Positions 8,696 to 17,181 of a stretch of 64,000 nucleotides of DNA are shown piece after piece. Source of the DNA: Nocardioides sp. GY 10127 (GTDB lineage: Bacteria; Actinomycetota; Actinomycetes; Propionibacteriales; Nocardioidaceae); contig NZ_STGL01000003.1 of the NCBI RefSeq assembly GCF_004919085.1, forward strand, positions 248,001 to 312,000, in the 5' to 3' direction. How positions within the stretch are numbered: the stretch's first letter is position 1; each line of letters opens with the position of its first letter. Position numbers and translations under genes: made by a program. The notes under the pieces were generated by a model, which ran no database searches, had not been told where the DNA came from, and saw nothing but the letters and a program-made list of their open reading frames with translations.

Positions 8696-9376
8696 GCGGT
8701 GGTTGAGCGCCAGGACGAAGTTGAGCAGGGCCGCGCCCAGCGCGGAGACGAGCACGAGCAGCGGCGCCGCGACCAGGAGGCCGGCGAGCACGACGAGCAC
8801 GTCGAGCACCATCTGGACGTAGCCGGCCCGCCAGCCCAGGCGCTCCTGGGCGAGCAGGGCGACGATGTTGAAGCCGCCCAGGCTGGAGCCGTGCCGGAAC
8901 ACGATGAGCAGGCCGATGCCGACCAGCAGGTTGCCGGTGAGCACCGCGTACGGCAGGGCCAGGGTGCCCAGCGAGGCGAACTGGGCGTGCAGCGCCGAGA
9001 ACACCGACACCAGGAGCACCGACGCCAGGCTGCGCAGCGTGAAGCGCCACCCCTTGGTGAAGGCGGCCACGGCGAAGAACGGCAGGTTCACGCAGACGAA
9101 CGTGACGCCGAACGGCAGCCCGAACGCGTAGGCCACCACCAGCGCGAGGCCGGCCGTCCCGCCCGTGACGGCGCCGACGTGGGTGAGCAGCGAGACCCCG
9201 AAGGAGACCGTCCAGGTGCCGGTGAGCACGCCGAGCACGTCCTCGAGGCGCGAGTGCGGCACCACCGCCGGAGCGGCCACGGGACTGGTCGCGGCACCGG
9301 CCACGGGACTGGTCGCGTTGCGGGCGGGGTCGTGGGCCGGGCTGGGCGTCGGGGCTGCGGGCTCGGTCTCGGGCAC
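8672..9376 (-). CDS. YitT/YczE family integral membrane protein
   Basis: Protein of about 234 aa with a Pro/Ala-rich N terminus and roughly five or six membrane segments. Family features include LTHVGAVTGGTAGLALVVAY, a PF..AAFTKGWRFTLRS cytoplasmic loop and GGFNIVALLAQERLGWRAGYVQM. YitT/YczE proteins have no firm biochemical role. I use the GTG at 9376 (VPETEPAAP). The frame stays open to 9421, so a slightly longer N terminus cannot be excluded. Confidence 0.75.
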   Translation of the reverse strand: MPETEPAAPTPSPAHDPARNATSPVAGAATSPVAAPAVVPHSRLEDVLGVLTGTWTVSFGVSLLTHVGAVTGGTAGLALVVAYAFGLPFGVTFVCVNLPFFAVAAFTKGWRFTLRSLASVLLVSVFSALHAQFASLGTLALPYAVLTGNLLVGIGLLIVFRHGSSLGGFNIVALLAQERLGWRAGYVQMVLDVLVVLAGLLVAAPLLVLVSALGAALLNFVLALNHRPGRYLGA

Positions 9377-9446
9377 GCGCACAGGGTGGCGGGGCCCGGG
9401 TCGCGGGGCAAATCCCTTCACCGGCGCGACCGCGGCCGTGCTCGTG

Positions 9447-10964
9447 TCAGCCGGCAGCCCCCAGGTTGCCCGAGAGCCGCTCGTGGCGGGCGCCGGAGTC
9501 CTCGTTCAGCCCGTGGATCTCCACGGTCGCGCCCCGGCGTCCGTACTTCGTGGTGATCGCGTCGAGCGCGGCCACCGACGAGGCGTCCCACACGTGGGAG
9601 TCGGAGAGGTCGATGACGACGTGGCCCGGGTCCTCGGCGTAGCGGAACTGCGTGTAGAGGTCGTTGCTGGAGGCGAAGAACAGCTCGCCGTAGACGCGGT
9701 AGCGGACCTGCGCGGGCCGCCCCTCGGCGTCCTCGACGACCTCGCGGTCCACCCCGACGAGGTGGGCCACCCGACGGGCGAAGAGCACCGAGGCCACGAC
9801 GACGCCGACCACCACGCCGATGGCGAGGTTGCTGGTGGCCACGGTGACCGCGACGGTGGCGAGCATCACGACGGTCTCGCTGCGCGGCATCGAGTGCAGC
9901 GTCCGCAGGCTGTGCCAGTCGAAGGTGCCGACGGAGACCATCACCATGACGGCGACCAGCGCGGCCATCGGGATGCGGGCGACGGCGTCGCCGAACCCGA
10001 CGACGAGCACCAGCAGCATGACGCCCGCGGTGAACGTGGAGAGCCGGGTGCGGGCGCCGGAGATCCGGACGTTGATCATCGTCTGCCCGATCATCGCGCA
10101 GCCGCCCATGCCGCCGAACGCGCCGGTGACGATGTTGGCGACGCCCTGGCCCCAGGCCTCGCGGGTCTTCGAGGAGCGGGTGTCGGTGAGGTCGTCGACC
10201 AGCTTGGCCGTCATGAGCGACTCCATGAGCCCGACCAGGGCCATGCCGAGGGCGTAGGGCGCCAGCAGCCGCAGCGTCTCCCAGGTGTAGGGGACGTCGG
10301 GCACGACGAGGCTGGGCAGCGAGTGCGGCAGCGCGCCCTCGTCACCGACGTTCGGCAGGTCGAGCCCGCCGGCGAGCACGACGGCGGTGATGACGACGAT
10401 GGCGACCAGGGGGCCGGGCACGGCCTGGGTGAGCCGCGGCACGCCGACGATGATCGCGATCCCGAGCAGCACCATCGGGTAGACGGTCCACGGGACGCCC
10501 GTGAGGTGCGGGAGCTGCGCGACGAAGATGAGGATGGCCAGCGCGTTGACGAAGCCGACCATCACCGAGCGGGGCACGAACCGCATGAGGCGGGCGACGC
10601 CCAGCAGGCCGAGGACGATCTGGAGGACGCCCGCGAGCAGCACGGTGGCGATGAGGTAGTCGACGCCGTAGGTGCGGGCCAGCGGTGCGACCACCAGCGC
10701 GACCGCGCCGGTCGCCGCCGAGATCATGGCGGGCCGCCCGCCCACGATCGAGATGGTCACCGCCATGGTGAAGGAGGCGAACAGGCCCAGCCGGGGGTCG
10801 ACGCCGGCGATGATCGAGAACGAGATCGCCTCGGGGATGAGCGCGAGGGCGACGACGAGGCCCGCCACCAGCTCGCGGCGCAGCAGCCGCGGGCGGCGCA
10901 GGACGGTGCGGACGAGGTGGCCGTCGGGGTCGTGGGTCTCGGGCGGGCTCACGGCGAGCGACAC
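9447..10964 (-). CDS. SulP family anion transporter with STAS domain
   Basis: Protein of 505 aa with about 10-12 membrane helices and a cytoplasmic C-terminal STAS domain (VVIDLSDSHVWDASSVAALD at about residues 420-440). SulP proteins carry sulfate, bicarbonate or other anions, coupled to sodium or protons. Substrate choice cannot be read from the sequence; no carbonic anhydrase or sulfur gene is adjacent. The start is GTG with CAGGAG five nt upstream. A TAGGGT -10-like box (11007-11012 on the opposite strand) is shared with the upstream DUF302-MerR unit. Confidence 0.88.
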   Translation of the reverse strand: MSLAVSPPETHDPDGHLVRTVLRRPRLLRRELVAGLVVALALIPEAISFSIIAGVDPRLGLFASFTMAVTISIVGGRPAMISAATGAVALVVAPLARTYGVDYLIATVLLAGVLQIVLGLLGVARLMRFVPRSVMVGFVNALAILIFVAQLPHLTGVPWTVYPMVLLGIAIIVGVPRLTQAVPGPLVAIVVITAVVLAGGLDLPNVGDEGALPHSLPSLVVPDVPYTWETLRLLAPYALGMALVGLMESLMTAKLVDDLTDTRSSKTREAWGQGVANIVTGAFGGMGGCAMIGQTMINVRISGARTRLSTFTAGVMLLVLVVGFGDAVARIPMAALVAVMVMVSVGTFDWHSLRTLHSMPRSETVVMLATVAVTVATSNLAIGVVVGVVVASVLFARRVAHLVGVDREVVEDAEGRPAQVRYRVYGELFFASSNDLYTQFRYAEDPGHVVIDLSDSHVWDASSVAALDAITTKYGRRGATVEIHGLNEDSGARHERLSGNLGAAG

Positions 10965-11054
10965 GGATGCTCCTGGCGCGGTCGGGTCGGGGTCGGGCGA
11001 GCGCCCACCCTACTGTGACGCAACGTGAGAGTTGGCGTCGGTGAGACGAGCGCC

Positions 11055-11510
11055 TCAGGCGCCTCCGCCCAGCTCGCGGAGCCTCGCCCCCAGCCCGGCC
11101 GCGAACTCCTCGGCCATGTCGAGCTCGCGCCGCGCCGTCTCCGCGCGCTCCTGCGCCTGCGCGTGGGCTCCGCTCAGGCGCGCCACCAGCTGCTCGCGCT
11201 CGGCCCCGCTCGCTCCGGCGTCCAGGCGGTCCACGACGTCCAGGACCTCGCGCATGGCCTCGAGCGGGAAGCCCAGCGGCTTCATCCGCTTGATCAGCAG
11301 GAGCCGGTCGACGTCCGCGTCGGCGTAGAGCCGGAAGCCGCCCTGGGTGCGCGCCGCCGGCACGAGCAGGTCGCGCTCCTCGTAGTAGCGGATGCTGCGC
11401 AGGCTCAGGCCGACGCGGCGGGCGACCTCACCGATCTGGAGCAGGTGCGGGCCCGGCCTCGCCGGGGCGTCCTGCCCCTGCCGCGCGTCCTGCTGCGTGC
11501 TCTCGCGCAC
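11055..11510 (-). CDS. MerR family transcriptional regulator
   Basis: Regulator of 151 aa. The winged HTH lies at about residues 16-55 (LLQIGEVARRVGLSLRSIRYYEERDLL), then a dimerisation coiled coil, then an Ala/Leu/Glu-rich C terminus. No Cys is present, so it is not a thiol metal sensor of the MerR, CueR or ZntR type. The GTG start at 11510 has GGGGGAGG just upstream. It follows the DUF302 gene by 32 nt on the same strand and precedes SulP by 90 nt, so it may control either. Confidence 0.82.
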   Translation of the reverse strand: MRESTQQDARQGQDAPARPGPHLLQIGEVARRVGLSLRSIRYYEERDLLVPAARTQGGFRLYADADVDRLLLIKRMKPLGFPLEAMREVLDVVDRLDAGASGAEREQLVARLSGAHAQAQERAETARRELDMAEEFAAGLGARLRELGGGA

Positions 11511-11542
11511 GCCTCCCCCGCTCCTCGTCCCGGGCGGTGGGG

Positions 11543-11938
11543 TCAGAGGGCCGCGAGCGCGGCCTCGAGGCGGGTGCGCGCGTCGTCGGCGACGCCACAC
11601 AGCGGGGCGTCGGAGTCGACACCGGCCAGGCCCACCATGGCCAGGGGGTCGAAGACCTCCACGACGGTGCCGGCGTCGGTGGCGCGCACCACGACGTTGC
11701 ACGGCAGCACCGCGGCGATCGAGGGCTCCGCGGTGATCGCGGCGTAGGCCAGCGGCGGCCGGCACGCGCCGAGGATGATCTGCGGCTCGATGTCGACGTC
11801 GATCTTGGCCTTGAGCGTCGCCTGCAGGTCGATCTCGGTGAGGACGCCGAAGCCCTGCTCGGCCAGCGCCGCGCGGGCGGCCTCGACGGTCTCGGCCCAC
11901 GGGCGGTCGAGCGTGCGGGTCAGGGTGAACGAGGCCAC
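11543..11938 (-). CDS. DUF302 family protein
   Basis: Protein of 131 aa matching the DUF302 fold: an N-terminal beta-alpha unit with AEQGFGVLTEIDLQATLKAK, IILGACRPPLA in the middle and VVRATDAGTVVEVFDP. Members are small soluble proteins of unknown function, often near redox or metal genes. The GTG start has GGAGGGG three nt upstream. TAGGGT at 11991-11996 (minus strand) is a likely -10 box about 50 nt upstream. It is in an operon with the MerR gene. Confidence 0.8.
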   Translation of the reverse strand: MASFTLTRTLDRPWAETVEAARAALAEQGFGVLTEIDLQATLKAKIDVDIEPQIILGACRPPLAYAAITAEPSIAAVLPCNVVVRATDAGTVVEVFDPLAMVGLAGVDSDAPLCGVADDARTRLEAALAAL

Positions 11939-12089
11939 GGCCCCTCCAGGGATCTCGGCGGTCGGCGCCCGGCGTCCCCGGGCACCCCCGACCCTACTGG
12001 TGGGCCCGCTCCCCCGCCGGTGACCGGCCCGCCCGCCCTGGCGACGCTCACGGGGAGACGCTCACGGGGCGGCGCTCATGGGGAGAGGC

Positions 12090-12713
12090 TCACCGCAGGC
12101 GCGGCAGCAGCGGCGGCTCGGCGGCCAGCGCGGCGAGCGTCTCGCGCAGGTGCGCCTCGACGTCCTCCCGGTTCACGGCCGTCTCCGCGCTCCAGGTGCC
12201 CTCGGCGTCCAGCCGCTCCGCGAGGTCCTGGTACCACTCGAGGACGAGCACGGCCACCCTTGCCGACATGAGCCCGTGCAGGTCGCCCGGCTCCCGTCCC
12301 ATGCGCTCCAGCAGCGCGGACTCGAGGTCGCGCCGCTCCTCGAGCAGCACCTCCAGCGCCGCCGCGCGCACGCCGGGGGTGGCCGCCAGCACCTGGTGCA
12401 CGCGGGTCACCTGCGCGTGCTCGCGCGGGGCCGCGAGGACGTCGAGGAGCGCCTCGCCCAGCGCGACGTCGTGCGGCTCGTCGGCGGGGCGGGAGCGCAG
12501 CGCGTCGGCCAGGTGGCCGGCCACCTTGAGCGGCCCGAGCAGGAGCAGGTCCTTGCTCGGGAAGTACCGGTAGAGGGTGGAGGTGCCGACGCCGGCCGCG
12601 GTGGCGACCTCCTCCATCGTCGTGGCGTCGTAGCCGCGCCCGACGAACAGGTCGAGCGCCGCCTCGGTGATGGCCCGGCGCGTCCGCGCGGCGTTCTCCT
12701 CACGCAGTCCCAC
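12090..12713 (-). CDS. TetR family repressor, divergent from an MMPL exporter
   Basis: Regulator of 207 aa with an N-terminal TetR HTH (AALDLFVGRGYDATTMEEVATAAGVGTSTLYRYF split over residues about 17-50) and a helical ligand domain. I chose the GTG at 12713 because AACGTA on the plus strand (TACGTT on this strand, 12720-12725) lies six nt upstream, as in other leaderless genes here. An ATG at 12731 is the alternative. The gene is divergent from the MMPL exporter, and a 15-bp palindrome lies between them. The simplest reading is autorepression and repression of the exporter, relieved by a lipophilic ligand. Confidence 0.85.
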   Translation of the reverse strand: MGLREENAARTRRAITEAALDLFVGRGYDATTMEEVATAAGVGTSTLYRYFPSKDLLLLGPLKVAGHLADALRSRPADEPHDVALGEALLDVLAAPREHAQVTRVHQVLAATPGVRAAALEVLLEERRDLESALLERMGREPGDLHGLMSARVAVLVLEWYQDLAERLDAEGTWSAETAVNREDVEAHLRETLAALAAEPPLLPRLR

Positions 12714-12739
12714 GGGCGAAACGTACAACAACCCCCATG

Positions 12740-12768
12740 TTGGGAGTCACTCCCAGTTTCTCTACACT
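12740..12768 (+). promoter_or_regulatory. Predicted promoter of the MMPL gene
   Basis: TTGGGA (12740-12745) and TACACT (12763-12768) are spaced by 17 nt. The start codon lies about 90 nt downstream, so this gene would have a leader. The operator candidate overlaps the -35 box. Confidence 0.55.
12741..12755. promoter_or_regulatory. Palindromic operator candidate, TetR/MMPL intergenic
   Basis: TGGGAGTCACTCCCA is a perfect odd palindrome centred on one C. It overlaps the -35 element and spacer of the predicted MMPL promoter and sits about 30 nt upstream of the TetR start. Binding by the neighbouring TetR protein is inferred. Confidence 0.65.
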
Positions 12769-12857
12769 CGACCCGCACGCCGTCCGATGGTGAGATCGGA
12801 CGACGAGCGTGCCCGGCCGCCCCACGGCGGCACCCCCGACCCCCTGGAGGACGCCCG

Positions 12858-15116
12858 ATGGCATGGCACCTGTTCCGGCTCGGACGCGGGGCCTTCCGGC
12901 ACCGCCGGCTCGTGGCCGCGGCCTGGGTGGTGATCCTCGTGGCCGTCGGCGTCGGCGCCTCCACCCTGGGCGGCGAGACCTCCGACGACTTCACCCTCGA
13001 CGGCATCGAGTCGACCGAGGCCTTCGCCCTCATCGACGAGCGCTCCCCGGACTCGGGCATCGACGGAGCCACGGCCCAGGTCGTCTTCTCCGCCCCCGAC
13101 GGCGAGACGCTCACGGACGCGGCGAACACCCAGGCCGTGGAGGACGCGCTGGCCGGCCTCACGAAGGACAGCACGCACGTCGTCTCGGTCGCCGACCCGT
13201 TCACCACCGGCACGGTCTCCCCCGACGGCACCGTCGCCTACGCGACCGTCTCCTACTCGGTGCAGGCGGTCGAGCTGGACGAGGCCGACAAGGACGCGCT
13301 CGCCACCGTCAAGGCGGACGGCGAGGACGCCGGGCTCGTGGTCGCCATCGGCGGCGACGCGCTCTCCGCCGAGACCGAGGCCCCGATCGGTGAGGCCATC
13401 GGCGTGGTCGTGGCGCTCGTCGTCCTCACCCTCACGTTCGGCAGCCTCGTCGCCGCCGGCATGCCCCTGCTCACCGCCCTCATCGGCGTCGGCATCGGCT
13501 ACCTGGGCATCACCGTGCTCACCGGCTTCGTCGACCTCTCCTCCACCACGCCGGCCCTCGGCTCGATGCTCGGCCTGGCCGTTGGCATCGACTACGCGCT
13601 GTTCATCATGTCCCGCTACCAGCACGAGGTGGCGCAGGGGCGGGAGCCCGACGAGGCCGCCGGCGTCGCGGTGGGGACGGCGGGCTCGGCGGTCATCTTC
13701 GCCGGCCTCACCGTCATCATCGCGCTGGTCGGGCTGACCGTCTGCGGGATGGGCTTCCTGACGCAGATGGGCCTGGCCGCGGCCGGCATGGTCGCCGTGG
13801 CGGTGCTCCTCTCGCTCACCCTGCTCCCCGCGATCCTCGGGTTCGGCGGACGCCGGGTCATCGGCCGCGCCGCCCGGCGCCTGGCCGCGGAGGAGCGGCT
13901 CGAGGCCGCCGGCACCCCCGTGCTGGAGCACAGCGGCCACCGCTGGGCCCGGCTGGTGAGCCGCTTCCGCTGGCCCGCCCTCGTCGCCGGCGTGGCGCTG
14001 GCCGCCGTGGTCTCCGTGCCCGTGGCGTCCATGGAGCTGGCCCTGCCCGACAACGGCTCGGCCGCCGCTGGCAGCGACGCCCGCGTCGCCTACGACCTCA
14101 TCAGCGACTCCTTCGGACCGGGCTTCAACGGCCCCCTCGTCGTGGTCGTCGACACCGCCGGCGCCGACGACCCCGCCGCCGCCTACCAGCAGGCGGTCGC
14201 CGAGGTCTCCTCGGTGACCGACGACGTGGCCGCCGTGGTCCCGGCCGTCACCAGCGACAGCGCCCAGGCCCAGGCGGCCTTCGCCGCACAGCTCCAGGCC
14301 GTCCAGTTCGGCACCATCACGGTCATCCCGTCCTCCGGGCCCTCGGACGAGGCGACCAAGGACCTGGTCGCGGCCCTGCGCGCGGCCGTCTCCGACCTCC
14401 CCGCCCAGACCGGGGCGCGGGCGCTCGTGACGGGGCAGACCGCCGTGGGCGTCGACATCTCCGACGAGATCGCCGCCGTCTTCCCGCTCTACCTCGTCAT
14501 CGTGGTCGGCCTCGCGTTCCTGCTCCTGGTGCTCGTCTTCCGCTCGCTGCTCGTGCCGCTGAAGGCGGCTCTCGGGTTCCTGCTCTCGGTGGGCATCTCG
14601 CTCGGCGCGACCGTGGCCGTCTTCCAGTGGGGCTGGCTCGGCGGGCTCATCGGCCTCGACGGCACCGCGCCGGTGATGTTCCTCCTGCCGATCCTGCTCA
14701 CCGGCATCCTGTTCGGCCTCGCGATGGACTACGAGGTCTTCCTCGTGACCCGGATGCGCGAGGCCTGGGTGCACGGGGCGGAGGCCCGCACCGCCGTCGT
14801 GGACGGCTTCGGGCACAGCTCCAAGGTCGTCGTGGCCGCCGCGCTCATCATGATCGGCGTCTTCGCGGGGTTCGCGCTGTCGCAGGACGTCATCATCAAG
14901 TCCATCGGCTTCGCGCTGGCCGTGGGCGTGGCCGCGGACGCGTTCCTGGTCCGGATGATGATCGTCCCCGCCGTCATGGCGATCGTCGGCGAGCGGATCT
15001 GGTGGCTGCCGCGGCCGCTGGCCCGCGTCCTGCCGAACCTGGACATCGAGGGCGAGGCGCTCGTCGAGCGGGTCGGGCACGCGCCCGCGCGGACTGGGGC
15101 CCCGGGCCAGGGCTGA
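12858..15116 (+). CDS. MMPL family transporter
   Basis: RND-superfamily membrane protein of 752 aa with the MMPL duplication: two halves, each with an extracellular loop domain and about six helices. Visible motifs are GLAVGIDYALFIMSRYQHE in the first half and FGLAMDYEVFLVTRMREAW in the second, the proton-relay regions. Family members export lipids, siderophores or drugs. The start is the ATG with GGAGG eight nt upstream; the frame is open much further upstream but is antisense to the tetR gene there. Expression is probably controlled by the divergent TetR protein. Confidence 0.9.
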   Translation: MAWHLFRLGRGAFRHRRLVAAAWVVILVAVGVGASTLGGETSDDFTLDGIESTEAFALIDERSPDSGIDGATAQVVFSAPDGETLTDAANTQAVEDALAGLTKDSTHVVSVADPFTTGTVSPDGTVAYATVSYSVQAVELDEADKDALATVKADGEDAGLVVAIGGDALSAETEAPIGEAIGVVVALVVLTLTFGSLVAAGMPLLTALIGVGIGYLGITVLTGFVDLSSTTPALGSMLGLAVGIDYALFIMSRYQHEVAQGREPDEAAGVAVGTAGSAVIFAGLTVIIALVGLTVCGMGFLTQMGLAAAGMVAVAVLLSLTLLPAILGFGGRRVIGRAARRLAAEERLEAAGTPVLEHSGHRWARLVSRFRWPALVAGVALAAVVSVPVASMELALPDNGSAAAGSDARVAYDLISDSFGPGFNGPLVVVVDTAGADDPAAAYQQAVAEVSSVTDDVAAVVPAVTSDSAQAQAAFAAQLQAVQFGTITVIPSSGPSDEATKDLVAALRAAVSDLPAQTGARALVTGQTAVGVDISDEIAAVFPLYLVIVVGLAFLLLVLVFRSLLVPLKAALGFLLSVGISLGATVAVFQWGWLGGLIGLDGTAPVMFLLPILLTGILFGLAMDYEVFLVTRMREAWVHGAEARTAVVDGFGHSSKVVVAAALIMIGVFAGFALSQDVIIKSIGFALAVGVAADAFLVRMMIVPAVMAIVGERIWWLPRPLARVLPNLDIEGEALVERVGHAPARTGAPGQG

Positions 15117-15133
15117 CCTCTCGCCAGGGCCGG

Positions 15134-16258
15134 CTAGGGCGGGCTGCCCGCCGCTGCGTCCTCCCGGGCGTCCGCCTCGCGGCGGGCGCGGCGGGCCGCG
15201 GTGGTGTAGACGGTGTACGGCTGCCGGGGCGGGCGCGCGGCGGCGCGGCGGCGCCCCTCGTCGGTGGTGGGCCACGTCCGCTCGATCTCCGCGTTGAGCT
15301 CGGCGCCCAGCAGCAGCGAGATGCAGGAGATCCACAGCCACAGCACGACCGCGATCGGCGTGCCCATGTGGCGGTAGCTGACGTCCCCGGTGGAGGCGAC
15401 GAAGAGGTAGGCGCGCAGGCCGGCGGCGCAGACCATCCACAGGCCCATGGCCAGCAGGGCGCCGGGCAGGTCGCGCCGCCAGGGCGTCCGCCACGGGACC
15501 CCGACGTGGTAGAGCGTGGTCACCGAGGCCACGACGAGCGCCCCCAGGACCGGGTAGTAGACCCAGCCGAGCGCCTGCAGGACGGTCGTGGCGACCCCCT
15601 CGGGGGCCAGCAGGTGCACGAGCCGCGGCCCGATGACCAGCAGCGGGATGAGCGCGGCGGCGGCCACGAGCCCCGCGACGGTGAGCAGCAGCGCGACGAC
15701 CCGTCGGCGCCAGCCCCGGCGGGCCCGGCGCTCGGAGTCGTAGGCGATGACGATCGTCTCCAGCGAGCGGTTGACCGCCCGCGAGCCGGTCCACAGCGCC
15801 AGCACGAGGCCGATGCCCGCCACGTCCGCCCGCCCCTGTGCGAGGACGGCGTCGGCGACCCCGACGTACACGTCGTACGTGCTCTGCGAGAGCAGCGGCT
15901 GCGGCACCTCGTAGACGAGGTGGTGGAGCTGGGCGGTGCCGTCGGAGCCGAGCGAGTCGGCCACGTAGCCGAGCGAGCCCAGCAGCATGAGGACCAGCGC
16001 GGGCAGCGACATCAGGGCGAACAGCGCGGTCTCCGCCGCCAGGCCGGGGACCCGGTCGTCGAAGGTCTCCCGGACCGTGTCGTCCACCAGGTCCCAGAGT
16101 GTCCGCACCCGCGGGGGCAGCCCCGCGCGCAGCCCGTCCACGAGGCCGAGGCCCCAGGTCTCCAGGGTGTTCCAGCGGGTGCGGGCCTCACCTCGCGCCC
16201 GGTCGCTCGCGTCGCGGGCGCGCCGGACGGCAGCACGCCCCCGCACGTCGTCGCTCAC
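15134..16258 (-). CDS. YihY/BrkB family membrane protein
   Basis: Integral membrane protein of 374 aa with about six helices. Family hallmarks are the N-terminal FALMSLPALVLMLLGSLGY helix, the LALWTGSRAVNRSLETI segment and WISCISLLLGAELNAEIER near the end. It was once called ribonuclease BN, but that assignment was wrong; the real function is unknown. Both termini are charged (Arg/Ala-rich). The GTG start is fixed by TAGGAT (16265-16270), six nt upstream (leaderless). Confidence 0.87.
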   Translation of the reverse strand: MSDDVRGRAAVRRARDASDRARGEARTRWNTLETWGLGLVDGLRAGLPPRVRTLWDLVDDTVRETFDDRVPGLAAETALFALMSLPALVLMLLGSLGYVADSLGSDGTAQLHHLVYEVPQPLLSQSTYDVYVGVADAVLAQGRADVAGIGLVLALWTGSRAVNRSLETIVIAYDSERRARRGWRRRVVALLLTVAGLVAAAALIPLLVIGPRLVHLLAPEGVATTVLQALGWVYYPVLGALVVASVTTLYHVGVPWRTPWRRDLPGALLAMGLWMVCAAGLRAYLFVASTGDVSYRHMGTPIAVVLWLWISCISLLLGAELNAEIERTWPTTDEGRRRAAARPPRQPYTVYTTAARRARREADAREDAAAGSPP

Positions 16259-16442
16259 GCCGCCATCCTAGGAACGCCGGGCCGTGCGCGTGGGCAGTCG
16301 GCAACGGCGCTCCGACTCGCTCGTCGGCCTTCGCGGCGTCTGGGAGGACCGAACTGGTCCCCCACCCCGACCCCGCACCTTCCTCCACTGCATCGCCGCA
16401 GGTCAGCGGTGTGTCCGCCGGCTGCCCCCGCCGGCTGTGTGG

Positions 16443-17138
16443 CGTTCGGTCCTCGTGGGGGCGAGGACCGACGTGTTTGGTCCTCGTGGGGGCGAGGACC
16501 GAACGCCCCCAGCCGGCCCTGGCGGCGCCACGGGCAGCCGGGACCGCGGATCGAACTCACTCGCCGGCCGCCCCGTCACCCACGAGGATCGAACACACTC
16601 CCCGCCGCAGCCCCACTGCGCCCCCGCCACATCACCGCAGGTCAGCGCCCCGCCCACAGGCGGCCCCACCCACCGTGCCGCGTTCGGTCCTCGTCGACAC
16701 GAGGACCGAACGCCAGCAGCCGGCCCGGGGCAGCACCACGGTCAGCCGGGACCGCCGATCGAACTCACTCGCCGGCCACCCCGTCACCCACGAGGACCGA
16801 ACACACTCCCCGCCGCAGCCCCACTGCGCCCCGCCACATCACCGCAGGTCAGCGCCCCGCCCACAGGCGGCCCCACCCACCGTGCCGCGTTCGGTCCTCG
16901 TCGACACGAGGACCGAACGCCCGCAGCCGGCCCGGGGCAGCACCACGGTCAGCCGGGACCGCCGATCGAACTCACTCGCCGGCCACCCCGTCACCCACGA
17001 GGACCGAACACACTCCCCGCCGCAGCCCCACTGCGCCCCGCCACATCACCGCAGGTCAGCGCCCCGCCCACAGGCGGCCCCACCCACCGTGCCGCGTTCG
17101 GTCCTCGTCGACACGAGGACCGAACGCCCCCAGCCGGC
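16443..17138. repeat. 207-bp tandem repeat array with internal hairpins
   Basis: Units start at 16474, 16681, 16888 and 17095 (the last partial), exactly 207 bp apart. The second and third units are nearly identical and the first is slightly diverged. Each full unit opens with a hairpin, CGTTCGGTCCTCGT paired with ACGAGGACCGAACG around a 4-nt loop. Each also carries a lone GAGGACCGAACAC (or GAGGATCGAAC) and CCGCAGGTCAGCG. A further hairpin is at 16443-16470, and a degenerate half-module (GAGGACCGAAC near 16348, CCGCAGGTCAGCG near 16396) precedes the array. The 920-nt gap between nrdB and the BrkB gene holds nothing else I can identify; open frames through it are periodic by-products of the repeat. 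Confidence 0.9.
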
Positions 17139-17181
17139 CCGGGACAGCCGGCGAAAGGCAGGGCAGCAGGGACGGACGCAG

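Noticed and set aside
9165..11018. 617-aa plus-strand open frame
   Set aside because: Antisense to SulP; Asp/His/Gly-rich translation typical of high-GC shadow frames.
12762..15794. 1010-aa open frame on the minus strand
   Set aside because: It is antisense to the well-supported MMPL gene; composition is Gly/Asp/His/Arg-rich shadow sequence with no domain.
16443..17138. CRISPR array
   Set aside because: Units are 207 bp and identical throughout, with no unique spacers and no cas genes.
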